In this document: positions 35,517 to 44,579 of the stretch, in pieces | Layout: the number at the start of each line of letters is the position of its first letter | Position numbering within the stretch: the stretch's first letter is position 1 | Assembly: GCA_016932715.1 (NCBI GenBank) | Contig: JAFGCG010000111.1 | Coordinates: forward strand, 1 to 64,000 | DNA length: 64,000 nt | Direction of reading: 5' to 3' | Source of the DNA: Anaerolineales bacterium | GTDB lineage: Bacteria > Chloroflexota > Anaerolineae > Anaerolineales > Villigracilaceae | Notes under the pieces: model-generated | Database searches by the model: none | What the model was told of the DNA's origin: nothing | What the model saw: only the letters and a program-made list of their open reading frames with translations | Made by a program: the position numbers and the translations under genes

Positions 35517-37472
35517 TTAACGAAGCGACCAAGATGATGCGTCAGGGCCGGAGTTCAGTCCGCCATTCAGCGATTCCCATGCATTCCAGCTCCCGTTCCA
35601 TAATTTATAGTAAAGCTGTTGATCCATGCCGCGGGCAAACAGACTGACTTGATTCCACCCAGCCGAGACAGCGCCAGGATCCGTATTGTACGAACCATCG
35701 GGAACTTGTATCCATTGATAGGAACCGTTATTCCACTGTAACCTCCAGGGCACATTGTCGACACCGGCAACAAACACGTCGATGTGTCCGGGTCCCCAGG
35801 AGGCAGCATCCGGTCCGGTAGTAAGCACACCACCGAACGATTCCCATGCCCCCCAGCCGTTGAAATAGGACCGGTGCCAAAGGGCGTTATCACTCCCACG
35901 CACGAACAAGTCGAGCCGCCCGCTGCCCCACGAGACTACCCCTGGCGCCGAGGTCGCGTTGCCGTTGGGCGCTCCAGCGTCGCCGATCCAACCGGACCAA
36001 CTGCCATTCGTGAATCGTTTCTGGTACAGCTTGTTGTCGGTGCCGCGCACAAAGACTTCCAGGTCTCCCCAACTCCAGGAAGCCGCGTCGGGGGCTGAGG
36101 TGAGCGTGCCGCCCAGTGGTTCCCAGGCGCTCCAGCTGCCGTTGTATGCTCTGTGCCAGAGCGCGTTATCACTGCCGCGCACAAACACATCGATACGATT
36201 CTTCCCCCACGAGACCGCGGATGGGTCAGAGGTGGCTCCGCCGGTGGGTGAACCAATGGATGTCCAGGCGCTCCAGCTGCCGGTCGTCTTTGTACGATAG
36301 TAGATATTGTTGTCGGTGCCGCGCACGAAGACATCGCTGCGCGGAGAAATACCGCTGCTGAACTGACGGTTGGCTGCATTACGGAATTCTTCTTTCATAT
36401 CGTTGAGCGCCTGTGCCAGCAACGGATAGGTCTGGTAACTGCGCAGGGCAAAGCGATTGTCGTAGCCGCGACTGTCGTCGATGAACCAGATGAGCGCCTT
36501 GATCTCGGGCCGCCCGTTGCGGCTGGCATTGTAACTGCGAATTTCTTCGAACGCCTTGTTGACCCAATTGGTGGGGTAATTGCTGGAAGGCTGCGAGTTC
36601 GGATCGCCCGTGTAGGTGTTGAATTCGGTTATGTAAACCGGTTTATTCCAGAAACGCTGATCGATCTGGTTGATCACATCCCGGTAGAAGCGGAACGCGC
36701 CATCGTAGCGGTTATCAGCCCACTGGCAGGGCTGACGGGGATCCTGGCAAGCCGAACGCGCTCCCCCGGTATGGAAGGCAAAGCCATCCGCCCCATTCAG
36801 GCGGGAGGTCATGCTATACATCCATTCCGGCGGCGTAAAGGGTGAGTTGAAGACAGCCAGCAATTCCGTCCCAGATACCATGGAGCTTTTCCTGCCCCAA
36901 AGATGATTGAAGGCGTTGGCGTATGCAACGTCCGAAATACCTCCATCGATATTTGGCTCGTTGCCGACGATGAAGAGGGAAGCCAGGTCATGAGTGGATC
37001 CATCGCGCTGATAGCTTCGAAACCGCTCGACACAGCGGATAAAGGAATTCGACCAGGATGTGTATTCTGTGGAGTTGCTCGGGACAGCGACCATATTCCC
37101 GGCTTGATCTTTCCGATAGTCAATCCGAATGATGTTGACCAGCCCCTCGAGTTGGGCCCTCCATGCTGGACCGAGGGCATATTCCAGGTCACCATTGTTA
37201 CACTTATCCACATATTGACTGCCATTCCATTCGAATGCAACCACTGTTTCGACGTTCCAGCCGCGCTTCCCATAGGACACATTCATATCGGGCAAATAAG
37301 ATCCATCGGGAAGCTGACCGCCGTAGTAATGTACACCAGCTAACGTCACTCCGGACGGACTGCTCGGTTGTGCGCCCTGGACAGGCTGGCCGGGAATCAG
37401 CATGCCGACCAAAAGAAACGCGATAACGAGCAACTGTTCGACTTTGAAAGTATATCGTTTGAAAATAGTCAT
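35517..37472 (-). CDS. secreted TIM-barrel glycosidase with PLL-type lectin propeller
   Basis: 651 residues from ATG 37472 (AAGGAG upstream). Signal peptide (EQLLVIAFLLVGMLIPGQPVQG). Clan GH-A-like barrel at ~45-360, with acid/base Glu in FIVGNEPN and nucleophile Glu in YITEFNTYTG. The exact GH family is not clear to me. The C-terminal half (~375-651) holds about six to seven blades such as DVFVRGSDNALWHR and W.AWEPLGG, a PLL/DUF346 propeller, so the enzyme is targeted to a fucose-like or other surface glycan. The promoter carries four 11-bp repeats 10 nt before TACGAT. Its inactive paralogue is encoded at 31887. Confidence 0.82.
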   Translation of the reverse strand: MTIFKRYTFKVEQLLVIAFLLVGMLIPGQPVQGAQPSSPSGVTLAGVHYYGGQLPDGSYLPDMNVSYGKRGWNVETVVAFEWNGSQYVDKCNNGDLEYALGPAWRAQLEGLVNIIRIDYRKDQAGNMVAVPSNSTEYTSWSNSFIRCVERFRSYQRDGSTHDLASLFIVGNEPNIDGGISDVAYANAFNHLWGRKSSMVSGTELLAVFNSPFTPPEWMYSMTSRLNGADGFAFHTGGARSACQDPRQPCQWADNRYDGAFRFYRDVINQIDQRFWNKPVYITEFNTYTGDPNSQPSSNYPTNWVNKAFEEIRSYNASRNGRPEIKALIWFIDDSRGYDNRFALRSYQTYPLLAQALNDMKEEFRNAANRQFSSGISPRSDVFVRGTDNNIYYRTKTTGSWSAWTSIGSPTGGATSDPSAVSWGKNRIDVFVRGSDNALWHRAYNGSWSAWEPLGGTLTSAPDAASWSWGDLEVFVRGTDNKLYQKRFTNGSWSGWIGDAGAPNGNATSAPGVVSWGSGRLDLFVRGSDNALWHRSYFNGWGAWESFGGVLTTGPDAASWGPGHIDVFVAGVDNVPWRLQWNNGSYQWIQVPDGSYNTDPGAVSAGWNQVSLFARGMDQQLYYKLWNGSWNAWESLNGGLNSGPDASSWSLR

Positions 37473-37562
37473 ATGCCTTTTCTCCTTATCTTTACGTGAT
37501 ATTTCCTGCCTTGCGAACAACGGACAACTTCAGAAGGCAGCAGATGTACACTAGCCTTAAGA

Positions 37563-37616
37563 ATCGTACTCATCAAAAGTCACAGGAATTTCACAGGAAT
37601 GTAACAATCAGGTAAC
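37563..37616 (-). promoter_or_regulatory. response-regulator box and -10 of the glycosidase-PLL operon
   Basis: On the minus strand the sequence reads GTTAC, GTTAC, GTGAA, GTGAC at exact 11-bp steps (plus-strand starts 37612, 37601, 37590, 37579). Ten nt later follows TACGAT (37563-37568) as -10. The repeats occupy the -35 region, as PhoB-type boxes do. The layout is identical to the box at 37769 on the other strand. Confidence 0.75.
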
Positions 37617-37768
37617 AAAATCAAACTCTTTCCCGCCTAAACAACAGCACGAGCACCACAGTCGGCATTGTGGTCACCTCTCAGTGGAAAGGAACAGCAT
37701 GGAATCTGGACTTGTGAAACTGGCACCACTGGGATAAAGGTCATGGCGTTTTCGCGGGCTTCGAAATT

Positions 37769-37822
37769 GTTACCCAATCGTTACCGGAGTGTTACAAGAC
37801 TGTGATGTTCGAATGGTAAACT
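37769..37822 (+). promoter_or_regulatory. response-regulator box and -10 of the GH5-VWA gene
   Basis: GTTAC at 37769, 37780 and 37791 and GTGAT at 37802, strictly 11 bp apart, then 10 nt, then TAAACT (37817-37822) within the extended -10 TGGTAAACT. Together with the mirror-image box at 37579-37616 it fills much of the 466-nt divergent intergenic region; the rest shows only a T-tailed hairpin near 37824-37854. Confidence 0.75.
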
Positions 37823-37938
37823 GCAGCCCAGGAAGGGGTCTGGGGCTGTTTTTTATTTGGCGCCGAACATTTATTGCATAAGTTTGGACCTTGGCCCCAT
37901 AACCCCAAAAAGAATTTCTTTTGAACAAAGGAGATACT

Positions 37939-40900
37939 ATGTACACATTGGATGTTCATCACGGACGCAGGTTTGTCCAACAGGCGTTGTCAGTCTGTAT
38001 TTTGGTGGCTGTGATCCTGGCTGGAGGAGGAACCAGCAATCCAGCCCGGGCCAGCCAGGCTGAACCAGCCCCGGCTTTCCAAGGGGTCGATCCTTGCGCC
38101 CCTCCACCTGGTATCCCTGATTTTGTCACCGTCAACAATGGACATTTTTCTCTGGGCGGCCAACCTTTCAGGCACGTGGGGGTAAATGAGGTATACCTCC
38201 TGTACTACATTGGTTACACGGATCCTGCTGTACTCGGCACAGAATTAGACGAACTTGAAGATTTAGGTATTAAACAAGTTCGGGTATTCTTACCCGATAG
38301 TGGACACCAACTGGACAATTACAAAGAAAGAATACGCTGGGCGTTGGATGAAGCTAAGAAGCGTGGCATTCGTTTAACTATCGTTCTTGATGACTATTAT
38401 GGGCGCCCAAATGTGACAGGCGATTACATGTACTTCCCGGGTGAAGGAAACCGTACAATCCGCTTTGAGGGTGGTCTCATGCTGGACGATGGATGGTTTG
38501 ATGAGAATGGCGGGGTTGACGTCTATAAAGGCTTCGTAGAGGACGTCGTCCAGTGTTTTCAAGCTGATGACGGGATCTTTGCATGGGAAATTGGTAATGA
38601 GATTAAATATAATACCGCTGGTCACTCCCAAGATTTGGTAAATTTCTACACAGAAATTGCACGCATCATCAACACAAATGATCCTAATCACCTTGTCACC
38701 ACAGGCATCGCCAGTACAGACTGGGCTTTGATAGAACCAATTGATGCCAATACGCTATATAGTGATCCAAACATCGATTACATTACGATCCATGCTTACA
38801 ATGGAGAAATTTATGACCCAAGTAGAACGAACGACGTGGCAGTAGCTAACAATGTCAACAAACCGTTCGTCATAGAAGAAATTGGCGCAAGCTTAGATTA
38901 CATGAAAAGCAAATACCCTGACGACCAGGAAATTGATAAATTTCAAGCGATGCGAGATTTATACCAGCAGGCATATGGTGGATTGGGAGCGGATGCCGTA
39001 TTGCACTGGGGTGTCGAACTTACAGGTGAGTATGGGTTCGGCGATAGTGTGCTTGGCATGCAGCGGGAACTGCTGGAAGAGTATAAAAGTTTATGGCAAT
39101 GTCGAGCTGCAAGCCTGGAAAATGCCAACAATGGCGTAAACAAGATCGATCTGTGGTTCCAGCGCCTGGAATGGAAGAACTTAACCTCGCCAGATGCTCC
39201 TGAGGGAACTTTGCCTTCCGTAGGAGATACCGTCCGGTTCGAAGCGACCATCTGTAATGCCGGCGATGTTGCAACCGACAAAGGGATTGGCGTAAACTTC
39301 TTTCTGGATAACAACGGGCAAAACCCGGTTATTATGCATACTATTGGAAACGTCTATGATGTAAAGGATATCCAACCTGGTGACCAGGCGACAATCGCGT
39401 TCGACTGGACAGTCGTCGATCCGAGCAGCCTGGATGCGCGCATCACGGCTCAAAATGCGGTGCTGGTAGGCCTCGTGGATGATGTCAATCGATACCCCGA
39501 TGAGATCACCGAGGAAAACAACGGTCATGCGATTGATTTTCCTGTAAATTCAGCAACGAATAATGTGGATGTTGTGCTGATCATCGATAGCTCCGGCAGC
39601 ATGGGCTGGAACGATCCCTCGAATAAACGCCTCGATGCCGGGAAAGCATATCTTGCTGCATCTTTGGCAGGCGATTATGTTGGTGTTGTGGATTTTAATA
39701 GTTACGCATCTCTGGACAGCCCACTGGTGCAATTGCCGGAGAATAGGACAAACCTCATCGCTGCCATCGATGGAATTGGGTCGTCGGGCGGCACAGATGT
39801 TGGTGCTGGTGTCCAGGCAGGGTGCGATGCCCTGATTGCATCTCCTTCCTCAAACGACACCAAAGCCGCGATCTTGTTAACAGACGGCCAGGGACCTTTC
39901 GATAACCAGGATGCCTGTTTCAAGGATCAAGGCTGGAAGATATATACCTTCGGTTTTGGCGATTCCGACGATGCCCTCCTGCAACAGATTGCAACCAACA
40001 CGGGCGGCGATTTCAAACGACTGCCGACCTCTGACCTGGTTTGCGAATTTCAGCAGGTGCGCGCGAAAATTGCCGGGCAAACACCTGTCCCCTGCACAAC
40101 GTACAATGTATCGCCCGAGCAGACGATTTCATTCAATATTTCTGTACCTGCTGGCCAACAGCAAGCCACATTCTCTACCAGTTGGGCTGGCAGTGACGTT
40201 GTTATGAGTTTGACCACACCCTCCGGGCGGGTCATTTCTCGTGATACTGTCGTCGCTGATGTATTCCACGAAAAGGGTGCAGCGTACGAGGTCTACACCA
40301 TTAAACATCCGGAGCCTGGCGATTGGGTGGTGAGTCTGTTTGGAGCAGATGTCCCATCAGAGGGTGAAGACGTTGTCTTCGGCTTGACCACCCTGCCTGA
40401 TACAACGCCTGACGATACAACCCCTCCCGTGATTACTCCCACCATCACGGGGACGCTCGGGTTGAATGGATGGTATACCAGTGATGTCGTCGTTTCCTGG
40501 AGCGTGCAGGATCTCGAGTCTGGTATTTCATCCTCCTCTGGATGCGATACGACCACGTTCACAACCGATACAACGGATGTCTCCCTGACCTGTTCAGCTA
40601 CAAACGGGACCGCCCTCACCAGCACGGCATCTACAACGGTCAAGCTGGACAAGACGGCACCCGCTATCACCATCAGCAGTCCCCAGGCCCAGGCATATAC
40701 GCATACAGAGACGATCGATATCGCCTGGGACACCAGCGATTCCACCTCTGGTGTTGACACAGATGCAGGCCAGATGGACGGGAATCCGGTAACAAATGGT
40801 CAGCAGGCAGATCTATTCCTCATGGCTCTGGGTCCTCACACCATCACGGTAACTGCCTCCGATCAAGCGGGCAACACCTCCAGCCAATCGGTGGAGTTCG

Positions 40901-41670
40901 ACGTGACCGCCACAATCGAGAGCCTAATGGCAGCCGTCGAACGATTCCACCAGGATGGCAGTATCGATCATCGAGGCGTCTACTACAGCCTGATGCAGCA
41001 ATTGAGGGCAGCTGCAAAGAGCAACAAACCTGAAATCACCAGCAACATCCTCAATGCCTTCATCTACCATGTAAAAGCGCAGCGTGACAAGCATATTGCA
41101 GCTCAGGCGGCAGACCTGCTCGTTGCAGACGCGAAATGGGTCATCACGCATCTTCAGGATACGGCTCCACCTTATATACACATCAAAACTCCGCGTGCGA
41201 TTCCATACCCCCATGCCCATGCTCTTTGGGTCGATTTTGATGTCTTCGACTCGATCACCGGCGTGAAAGAGATCAGCGCCACATTGGATGATGTCGCCGC
41301 AACCGATCACCAGAGAATTGACCTCCACAGCCTGACCCTGGGTGAGCATGTCCTCACAGTGAACGCTGTGGATTATGCAGGGAACGAGTCGACCAAGTCG
41401 GTGACGTTCAAGGTGGTGGTAACTATTCAGAGCTTGAAGGCCAATGTCGCAAGTTTCTACATAAAAGGCGACATTGACAGCAGGAGCATTTACTATGATC
41501 TGCTGAAGAAACTGATGAATGCAGAAAACAGTCGCAAACCCGCGTGGATCATTTCTGCACTCAACTCCTTCATCCAGAAGGTTCAGCAGCAAAGTGGGCA
41601 GCACATCACCCCTGAGGCTGCCAATGAACTGATCACGGATGCTCAATGGCTAATTGAACATACCAAATAA
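37939..41670 (+). CDS. secreted multidomain protein: GH5-like glycosidase, VWA, Ig-like and FIMAH domains
   Basis: 1243 residues from ATG 37939 (AAAGGAG, 37927-37933). Signal peptide, then a GH5-like barrel (~40-375) with Glu in FAWEIGNEIK and FVIEEIGAS as acid/base and nucleophile. A CARDB-type beta domain (~385-515) follows. A VWA domain (~520-690) has a complete MIDAS (DSSGS, GGTDVGAG, LLTDGQG). Then come a PPC-like domain and Ig-like repeats with Thr/Ser-rich linkers. Two FIMAH-type helical units (~985-1060 and ~1160-1240) close the protein. The combination suggests an enzyme held in a surface or matrix assembly through metal-dependent adhesion. It is divergent from the glycosidase-PLL operon and shares its operator design. 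Confidence 0.82.
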   Translation: MYTLDVHHGRRFVQQALSVCILVAVILAGGGTSNPARASQAEPAPAFQGVDPCAPPPGIPDFVTVNNGHFSLGGQPFRHVGVNEVYLLYYIGYTDPAVLGTELDELEDLGIKQVRVFLPDSGHQLDNYKERIRWALDEAKKRGIRLTIVLDDYYGRPNVTGDYMYFPGEGNRTIRFEGGLMLDDGWFDENGGVDVYKGFVEDVVQCFQADDGIFAWEIGNEIKYNTAGHSQDLVNFYTEIARIINTNDPNHLVTTGIASTDWALIEPIDANTLYSDPNIDYITIHAYNGEIYDPSRTNDVAVANNVNKPFVIEEIGASLDYMKSKYPDDQEIDKFQAMRDLYQQAYGGLGADAVLHWGVELTGEYGFGDSVLGMQRELLEEYKSLWQCRAASLENANNGVNKIDLWFQRLEWKNLTSPDAPEGTLPSVGDTVRFEATICNAGDVATDKGIGVNFFLDNNGQNPVIMHTIGNVYDVKDIQPGDQATIAFDWTVVDPSSLDARITAQNAVLVGLVDDVNRYPDEITEENNGHAIDFPVNSATNNVDVVLIIDSSGSMGWNDPSNKRLDAGKAYLAASLAGDYVGVVDFNSYASLDSPLVQLPENRTNLIAAIDGIGSSGGTDVGAGVQAGCDALIASPSSNDTKAAILLTDGQGPFDNQDACFKDQGWKIYTFGFGDSDDALLQQIATNTGGDFKRLPTSDLVCEFQQVRAKIAGQTPVPCTTYNVSPEQTISFNISVPAGQQQATFSTSWAGSDVVMSLTTPSGRVISRDTVVADVFHEKGAAYEVYTIKHPEPGDWVVSLFGADVPSEGEDVVFGLTTLPDTTPDDTTPPVITPTITGTLGLNGWYTSDVVVSWSVQDLESGISSSSGCDTTTFTTDTTDVSLTCSATNGTALTSTASTTVKLDKTAPAITISSPQAQAYTHTETIDIAWDTSDSTSGVDTDAGQMDGNPVTNGQQADLFLMALGPHTITVTASDQAGNTSSQSVEFDVTATIESLMAAVERFHQDGSIDHRGVYYSLMQQLRAAAKSNKPEITSNILNAFIYHVKAQRDKHIAAQAADLLVADAKWVITHLQDTAPPYIHIKTPRAIPYPHAHALWVDFDVFDSITGVKEISATLDDVAATDHQRIDLHSLTLGEHVLTVNAVDYAGNESTKSVTFKVVVTIQSLKANVASFYIKGDIDSRSIYYDLLKKLMNAENSRKPAWIISALNSFIQKVQQQSGQHITPEAANELITDAQWLIEHTK

Positions 41671-41760
41671 TGTAATCTATAGCTGCAACTTGAATATCCA
41701 TGGGGTCGTTCTGTTTTGGTCGCTTGGCAGACGCCCCATGGATTTCTCTATTAAACAACC

Positions 41761-42103
41761 GAGGTGCGCTTGCACTCTTCGATAAGAAGAAGAAGTTTGT
41801 TCAGGTAAAATTCATTCCGCAAAAGAAAAATCATAAGACTGCGACAGAAAACCGGCGGTCATATTGAGGTGCGCTCGCACTTTTCTGTGAGCTGGATAGG
41901 TTTGTGCAGCTAAACCCATTCCACACTTGGACTTAAGCGGCCTGCAGCGGTATTTTGCAGTGAACGATTTCAGCGTAAAATGGTGCTTAATAAGCACGTC
42001 AGGAAACCTTCTGCAACGGAAACTTGTCATAATGCAGAGGAAAGCCAACAGGACTGCAATGGAAAGCAGGCATCAGTGCAACGGAAAGTCGGCGGGCATA
42101 ATA
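41761..42103. repeat. degenerate tandem and inverted repeats, probable IS scar
   Basis: GAGGTGCGCTTGCACTCTTC (41761-41780) recurs as GAGGTGCGCTCGCACTTTTC about 104 nt later, and both units continue with similar GTTTGT.CAG.TAAA..CATTCC text. From 41838 to 42095 a motif like TGCAACGGAAAGTCGGCGG appears in several decayed copies. The last copy (42071-42103) is inverted with respect to 29813-29844. The 463-nt gap contains no gene I can support. Confidence 0.55.
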
Positions 42104-42133
42104 GTTCAGGAGAATGTCTCGAAAGAGAGCCAA

Positions 42134-44002
42134 ATGGATAAACCGATCAAACTCACCGAAAAGTACGAACGCAATGGCTGGCCCTCCATCAAACGGCCCG
42201 ACCTGAAACCACCCGCGGGCTGGAATCTGTCTCTGCTGACCTCATTGGAGCGGATCCGTTCGCACGCGCTTGCCCCGGACGGGGAAGCTATCGCCTATAT
42301 CAAGGACGGCGAATCGCTCTCGGACGTGTACCTGCTCCCGTTGAATGGAGGCTGGCCCGCCCGCATCACTACTGATCGGACCCTCGCGCCCTACTGGGAT
42401 GACGAGATTCCTGTCTGGTCCCCGGATGGCAAATGGATCGCGTTCAGCATGCACGGGCATGTCCACCTCGTGCCGCGTGAGGGAGGCTTGCCCAAAAAGA
42501 TCACGGACTTTGCCATCGCCGCGAGCAGTCCGCGCTTTATGCCCGATTCGTGCGGACTCATCGTCACGGTGGAGCGCGATGAGGCAGATCAGCTGCTCCT
42601 GACCGACATCGCTGGCTGCTGGCCCCGCGCCCTGACGACCGATGCGACCGGCGATCACTGGGAGGCGCGCCCCTCGCCCGATGGAAAGTCCATCGTCTAT
42701 CTCCTGCGCCGCTTCGACGACCTGAACAGGCTCGATGTCGTTCTGCTCGAAGTCGAAACAGGGAAATCGCGCACGCTGTATGGCAAACCATCGACGCGGG
42801 CGCTCTCGCCGAAATGGTCGCCGGACGGGCAGTGGATCGCGTTCATCGCCCAGGAGGCCGAGCGCGATGAAATCTATCTCGTCAGGCCGAATGGCGAAGG
42901 CTTGCACCCCCTCACGAACACAGGCCATGATGTCACGCAGTTCGAATGGGCGCCAAACGGCAAACAGCTCGCGGTCATCTTCAATCGGAGCGGCGCGTTC
43001 GACCTGAGCCTCGTCGAGACGGAATCAGGCGCAGTCGCAGACCTGCGGAGCGGAGCGGGCATTCATTCCAATCCCAATTGGTCACCAGATGGATTGTTTA
43101 TCACATACGAGTACGAGAGTCCGCTCCTGCCGCCCGATCTCTATCGCCTCGATTTGCCCGGCAAACAAGTCACCCAATTGACGTTCTCCAATCCGCCAGC
43201 CATGCAGAAAAACAAAATGGTGATGCCGGAGATTGTCAGTTACAAGAGTCATGATGGGCTGGAGATTCCCGCGTTTTTATATCTTCCCGAAAAATCGAAC
43301 GGCGCGGCGATCCTGTATCCACACGGCGGGCCGAAGGACCAGTATGTATTTTCCTGGGATGACCTTGCGCAATACTTTACGGCAAAGGGCTACACCTATC
43401 TCGCGCCGAACTATCGCGGCTCGACCGGCTACGGCAAACAGTTCGAACGCCTCAATTATGAAAACTGGGGGATCGGCGATACACAGGATTGCCTGTACGG
43501 TGCGCGGTTCCTGCAAAGCTTCAAACAGGGCTTCACCTCGATTCGCCGGGAAAGTGTCGGCATTGCGGGCGGGAGCTACGGCGGCTATCTGGCGATCTGC
43601 GCCCTGGCGCGCGATCCTGAATATCGCTTTGCCTGTGGGATCTCAAAATATGGTGACTCGAATCTCGTCAGCTCGTGGGCGCAGTGCGAGAAACGGCTGC
43701 GTTATTACACTGAGATCTTTCTGGGTCATCCTGCCGTAAACACTGATTTCTACCTGAAAGGTTCCCCGATCACAGAGGTAAAGAACGTCCAGAAGCCGAT
43801 GCTCATCCTGCACGGACTTCTCGACACGATCGTCCCGCCAGAAGCCTCCGAAGAATGGGTGGAAGCCCTGAAACGGCACGATAAGGTCTTCGAGTATAAA
43901 ACCTATGCGGATGAACCGCATGGCTTCCTGCATCGCAAAAATCTGCTTGATGCCTATGAACGTATGGAACGATTCTTGGACTGGTATTTGCTGCCACGCT
44001 AA
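42134..44002 (+). CDS. S9-family prolyl-oligopeptidase-type peptidase
   Basis: 622 residues from ATG 42134; the upstream extension runs through repeats and is rejected. The N-terminal TolB/WD40-like propeller (~40-370) has repeated PDG/SPDG..W units (VWSPDGKWIAFSM, KWSPDGQWIAFI). The C-terminal alpha/beta-hydrolase (~375-620) has nucleophile Ser in AGGSYGGYLA, Asp in LLDTIVPP and His in EPHGFLH. No signal peptide is visible, so it should be a cytoplasmic acylaminoacyl- or dipeptidyl-peptidase, possibly trimming imported peptides. The following acetyltransferase gene starts 3 nt after its stop. Confidence 0.87.
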   Translation: MDKPIKLTEKYERNGWPSIKRPDLKPPAGWNLSLLTSLERIRSHALAPDGEAIAYIKDGESLSDVYLLPLNGGWPARITTDRTLAPYWDDEIPVWSPDGKWIAFSMHGHVHLVPREGGLPKKITDFAIAASSPRFMPDSCGLIVTVERDEADQLLLTDIAGCWPRALTTDATGDHWEARPSPDGKSIVYLLRRFDDLNRLDVVLLEVETGKSRTLYGKPSTRALSPKWSPDGQWIAFIAQEAERDEIYLVRPNGEGLHPLTNTGHDVTQFEWAPNGKQLAVIFNRSGAFDLSLVETESGAVADLRSGAGIHSNPNWSPDGLFITYEYESPLLPPDLYRLDLPGKQVTQLTFSNPPAMQKNKMVMPEIVSYKSHDGLEIPAFLYLPEKSNGAAILYPHGGPKDQYVFSWDDLAQYFTAKGYTYLAPNYRGSTGYGKQFERLNYENWGIGDTQDCLYGARFLQSFKQGFTSIRRESVGIAGGSYGGYLAICALARDPEYRFACGISKYGDSNLVSSWAQCEKRLRYYTEIFLGHPAVNTDFYLKGSPITEVKNVQKPMLILHGLLDTIVPPEASEEWVEALKRHDKVFEYKTYADEPHGFLHRKNLLDAYERMERFLDWYLLPR

Positions 44003-44004
44003 AA

Positions 44005-44508
44005 ATGGAAACTAAAATACGCAAAGAAGAAGCAAAAGATATTGCGCAGGTGCAAGCGATCCTGCGTGCCGCGTTTCCAACGGACGAGGAAAGCAGACTC
44101 GTCGAGGCGCTGCGCGCGAACGGCAAAGCCGTGATTTCGCTGGTTGCTGTGCGCGTTGAGCACGTGCTCGGTCACATTCTATTCAGTCCGGTTTCCACCA
44201 CCCCACCGGGTGAGGCAAAAGGGATCGGGCTTGCACCGGTTGCTGTTCATCCTGACGTTCAATCACAGGGGATCGGCTCGAGACTCATCCGCACGGGATT
44301 GCGTCTCTGCGAAGAACTTGGATATGATTACTGCGTGGTGCTCGGCGACCCCAAATACTATCAGCGCTTCGGATTTGAGAAAGCAAGTACATGTGGGGTA
44401 CAGAACGAATATGGGGTGGATGACGAGTTTATGATTGTCCGCTTCTCCAGCGTCACCGTGCAAGGCTTAATAAAGTATGCACCTGAATTCGCTATGTTCT
44501 CTGCCTAA
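44005..44508 (+). CDS. GNAT-family N-acetyltransferase (YhbS-like)
   Basis: 167 residues. The pattern KEEAKDIAQVQAILRAAFPT...SRLVEALRANGKAVISLVA...GHILFSPV...GLAPVAVHPDVQSQGIGSRLI is typical of the YhbS/COG3153 group, with the acetyl-CoA loop QSQGIG (~88) and the late motif LGDPKYYQRFGF. The substrate is unknown. It is only 2 nt from the peptidase stop, so coupled expression is likely; possible joint roles in peptide or amino-compound modification are speculative. Confidence 0.88.
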   Translation: METKIRKEEAKDIAQVQAILRAAFPTDEESRLVEALRANGKAVISLVAVRVEHVLGHILFSPVSTTPPGEAKGIGLAPVAVHPDVQSQGIGSRLIRTGLRLCEELGYDYCVVLGDPKYYQRFGFEKASTCGVQNEYGVDDEFMIVRFSSVTVQGLIKYAPEFAMFSA

Positions 44509-44579
44509 CTTTTAAATTTCAAGGACATCTAATTACACCATTTTGGCTACGCGCAGAACGCAATTCACATAGAGGCTTG

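Noticed and set aside
37824-37854. T-tailed hairpin as a terminator before the GH5-VWA gene
   Set aside because: The inferred transcription start (about 37829) lies inside its 5' arm, so the hairpin could not form in that transcript, and no plus-strand transcription is expected from further left.
41761-42103. CRISPR array
   Set aside because: The repeats are degenerate, differ in length and orientation, and have no regular unique spacers or cas genes nearby. No CRISPR array was seen anywhere in the window.
41812-42133. Open frames in the repeat region before the S9 peptidase
   Set aside because: They run through degenerate repeats, show no domain, and the peptidase's conserved sequence begins only at 42134.
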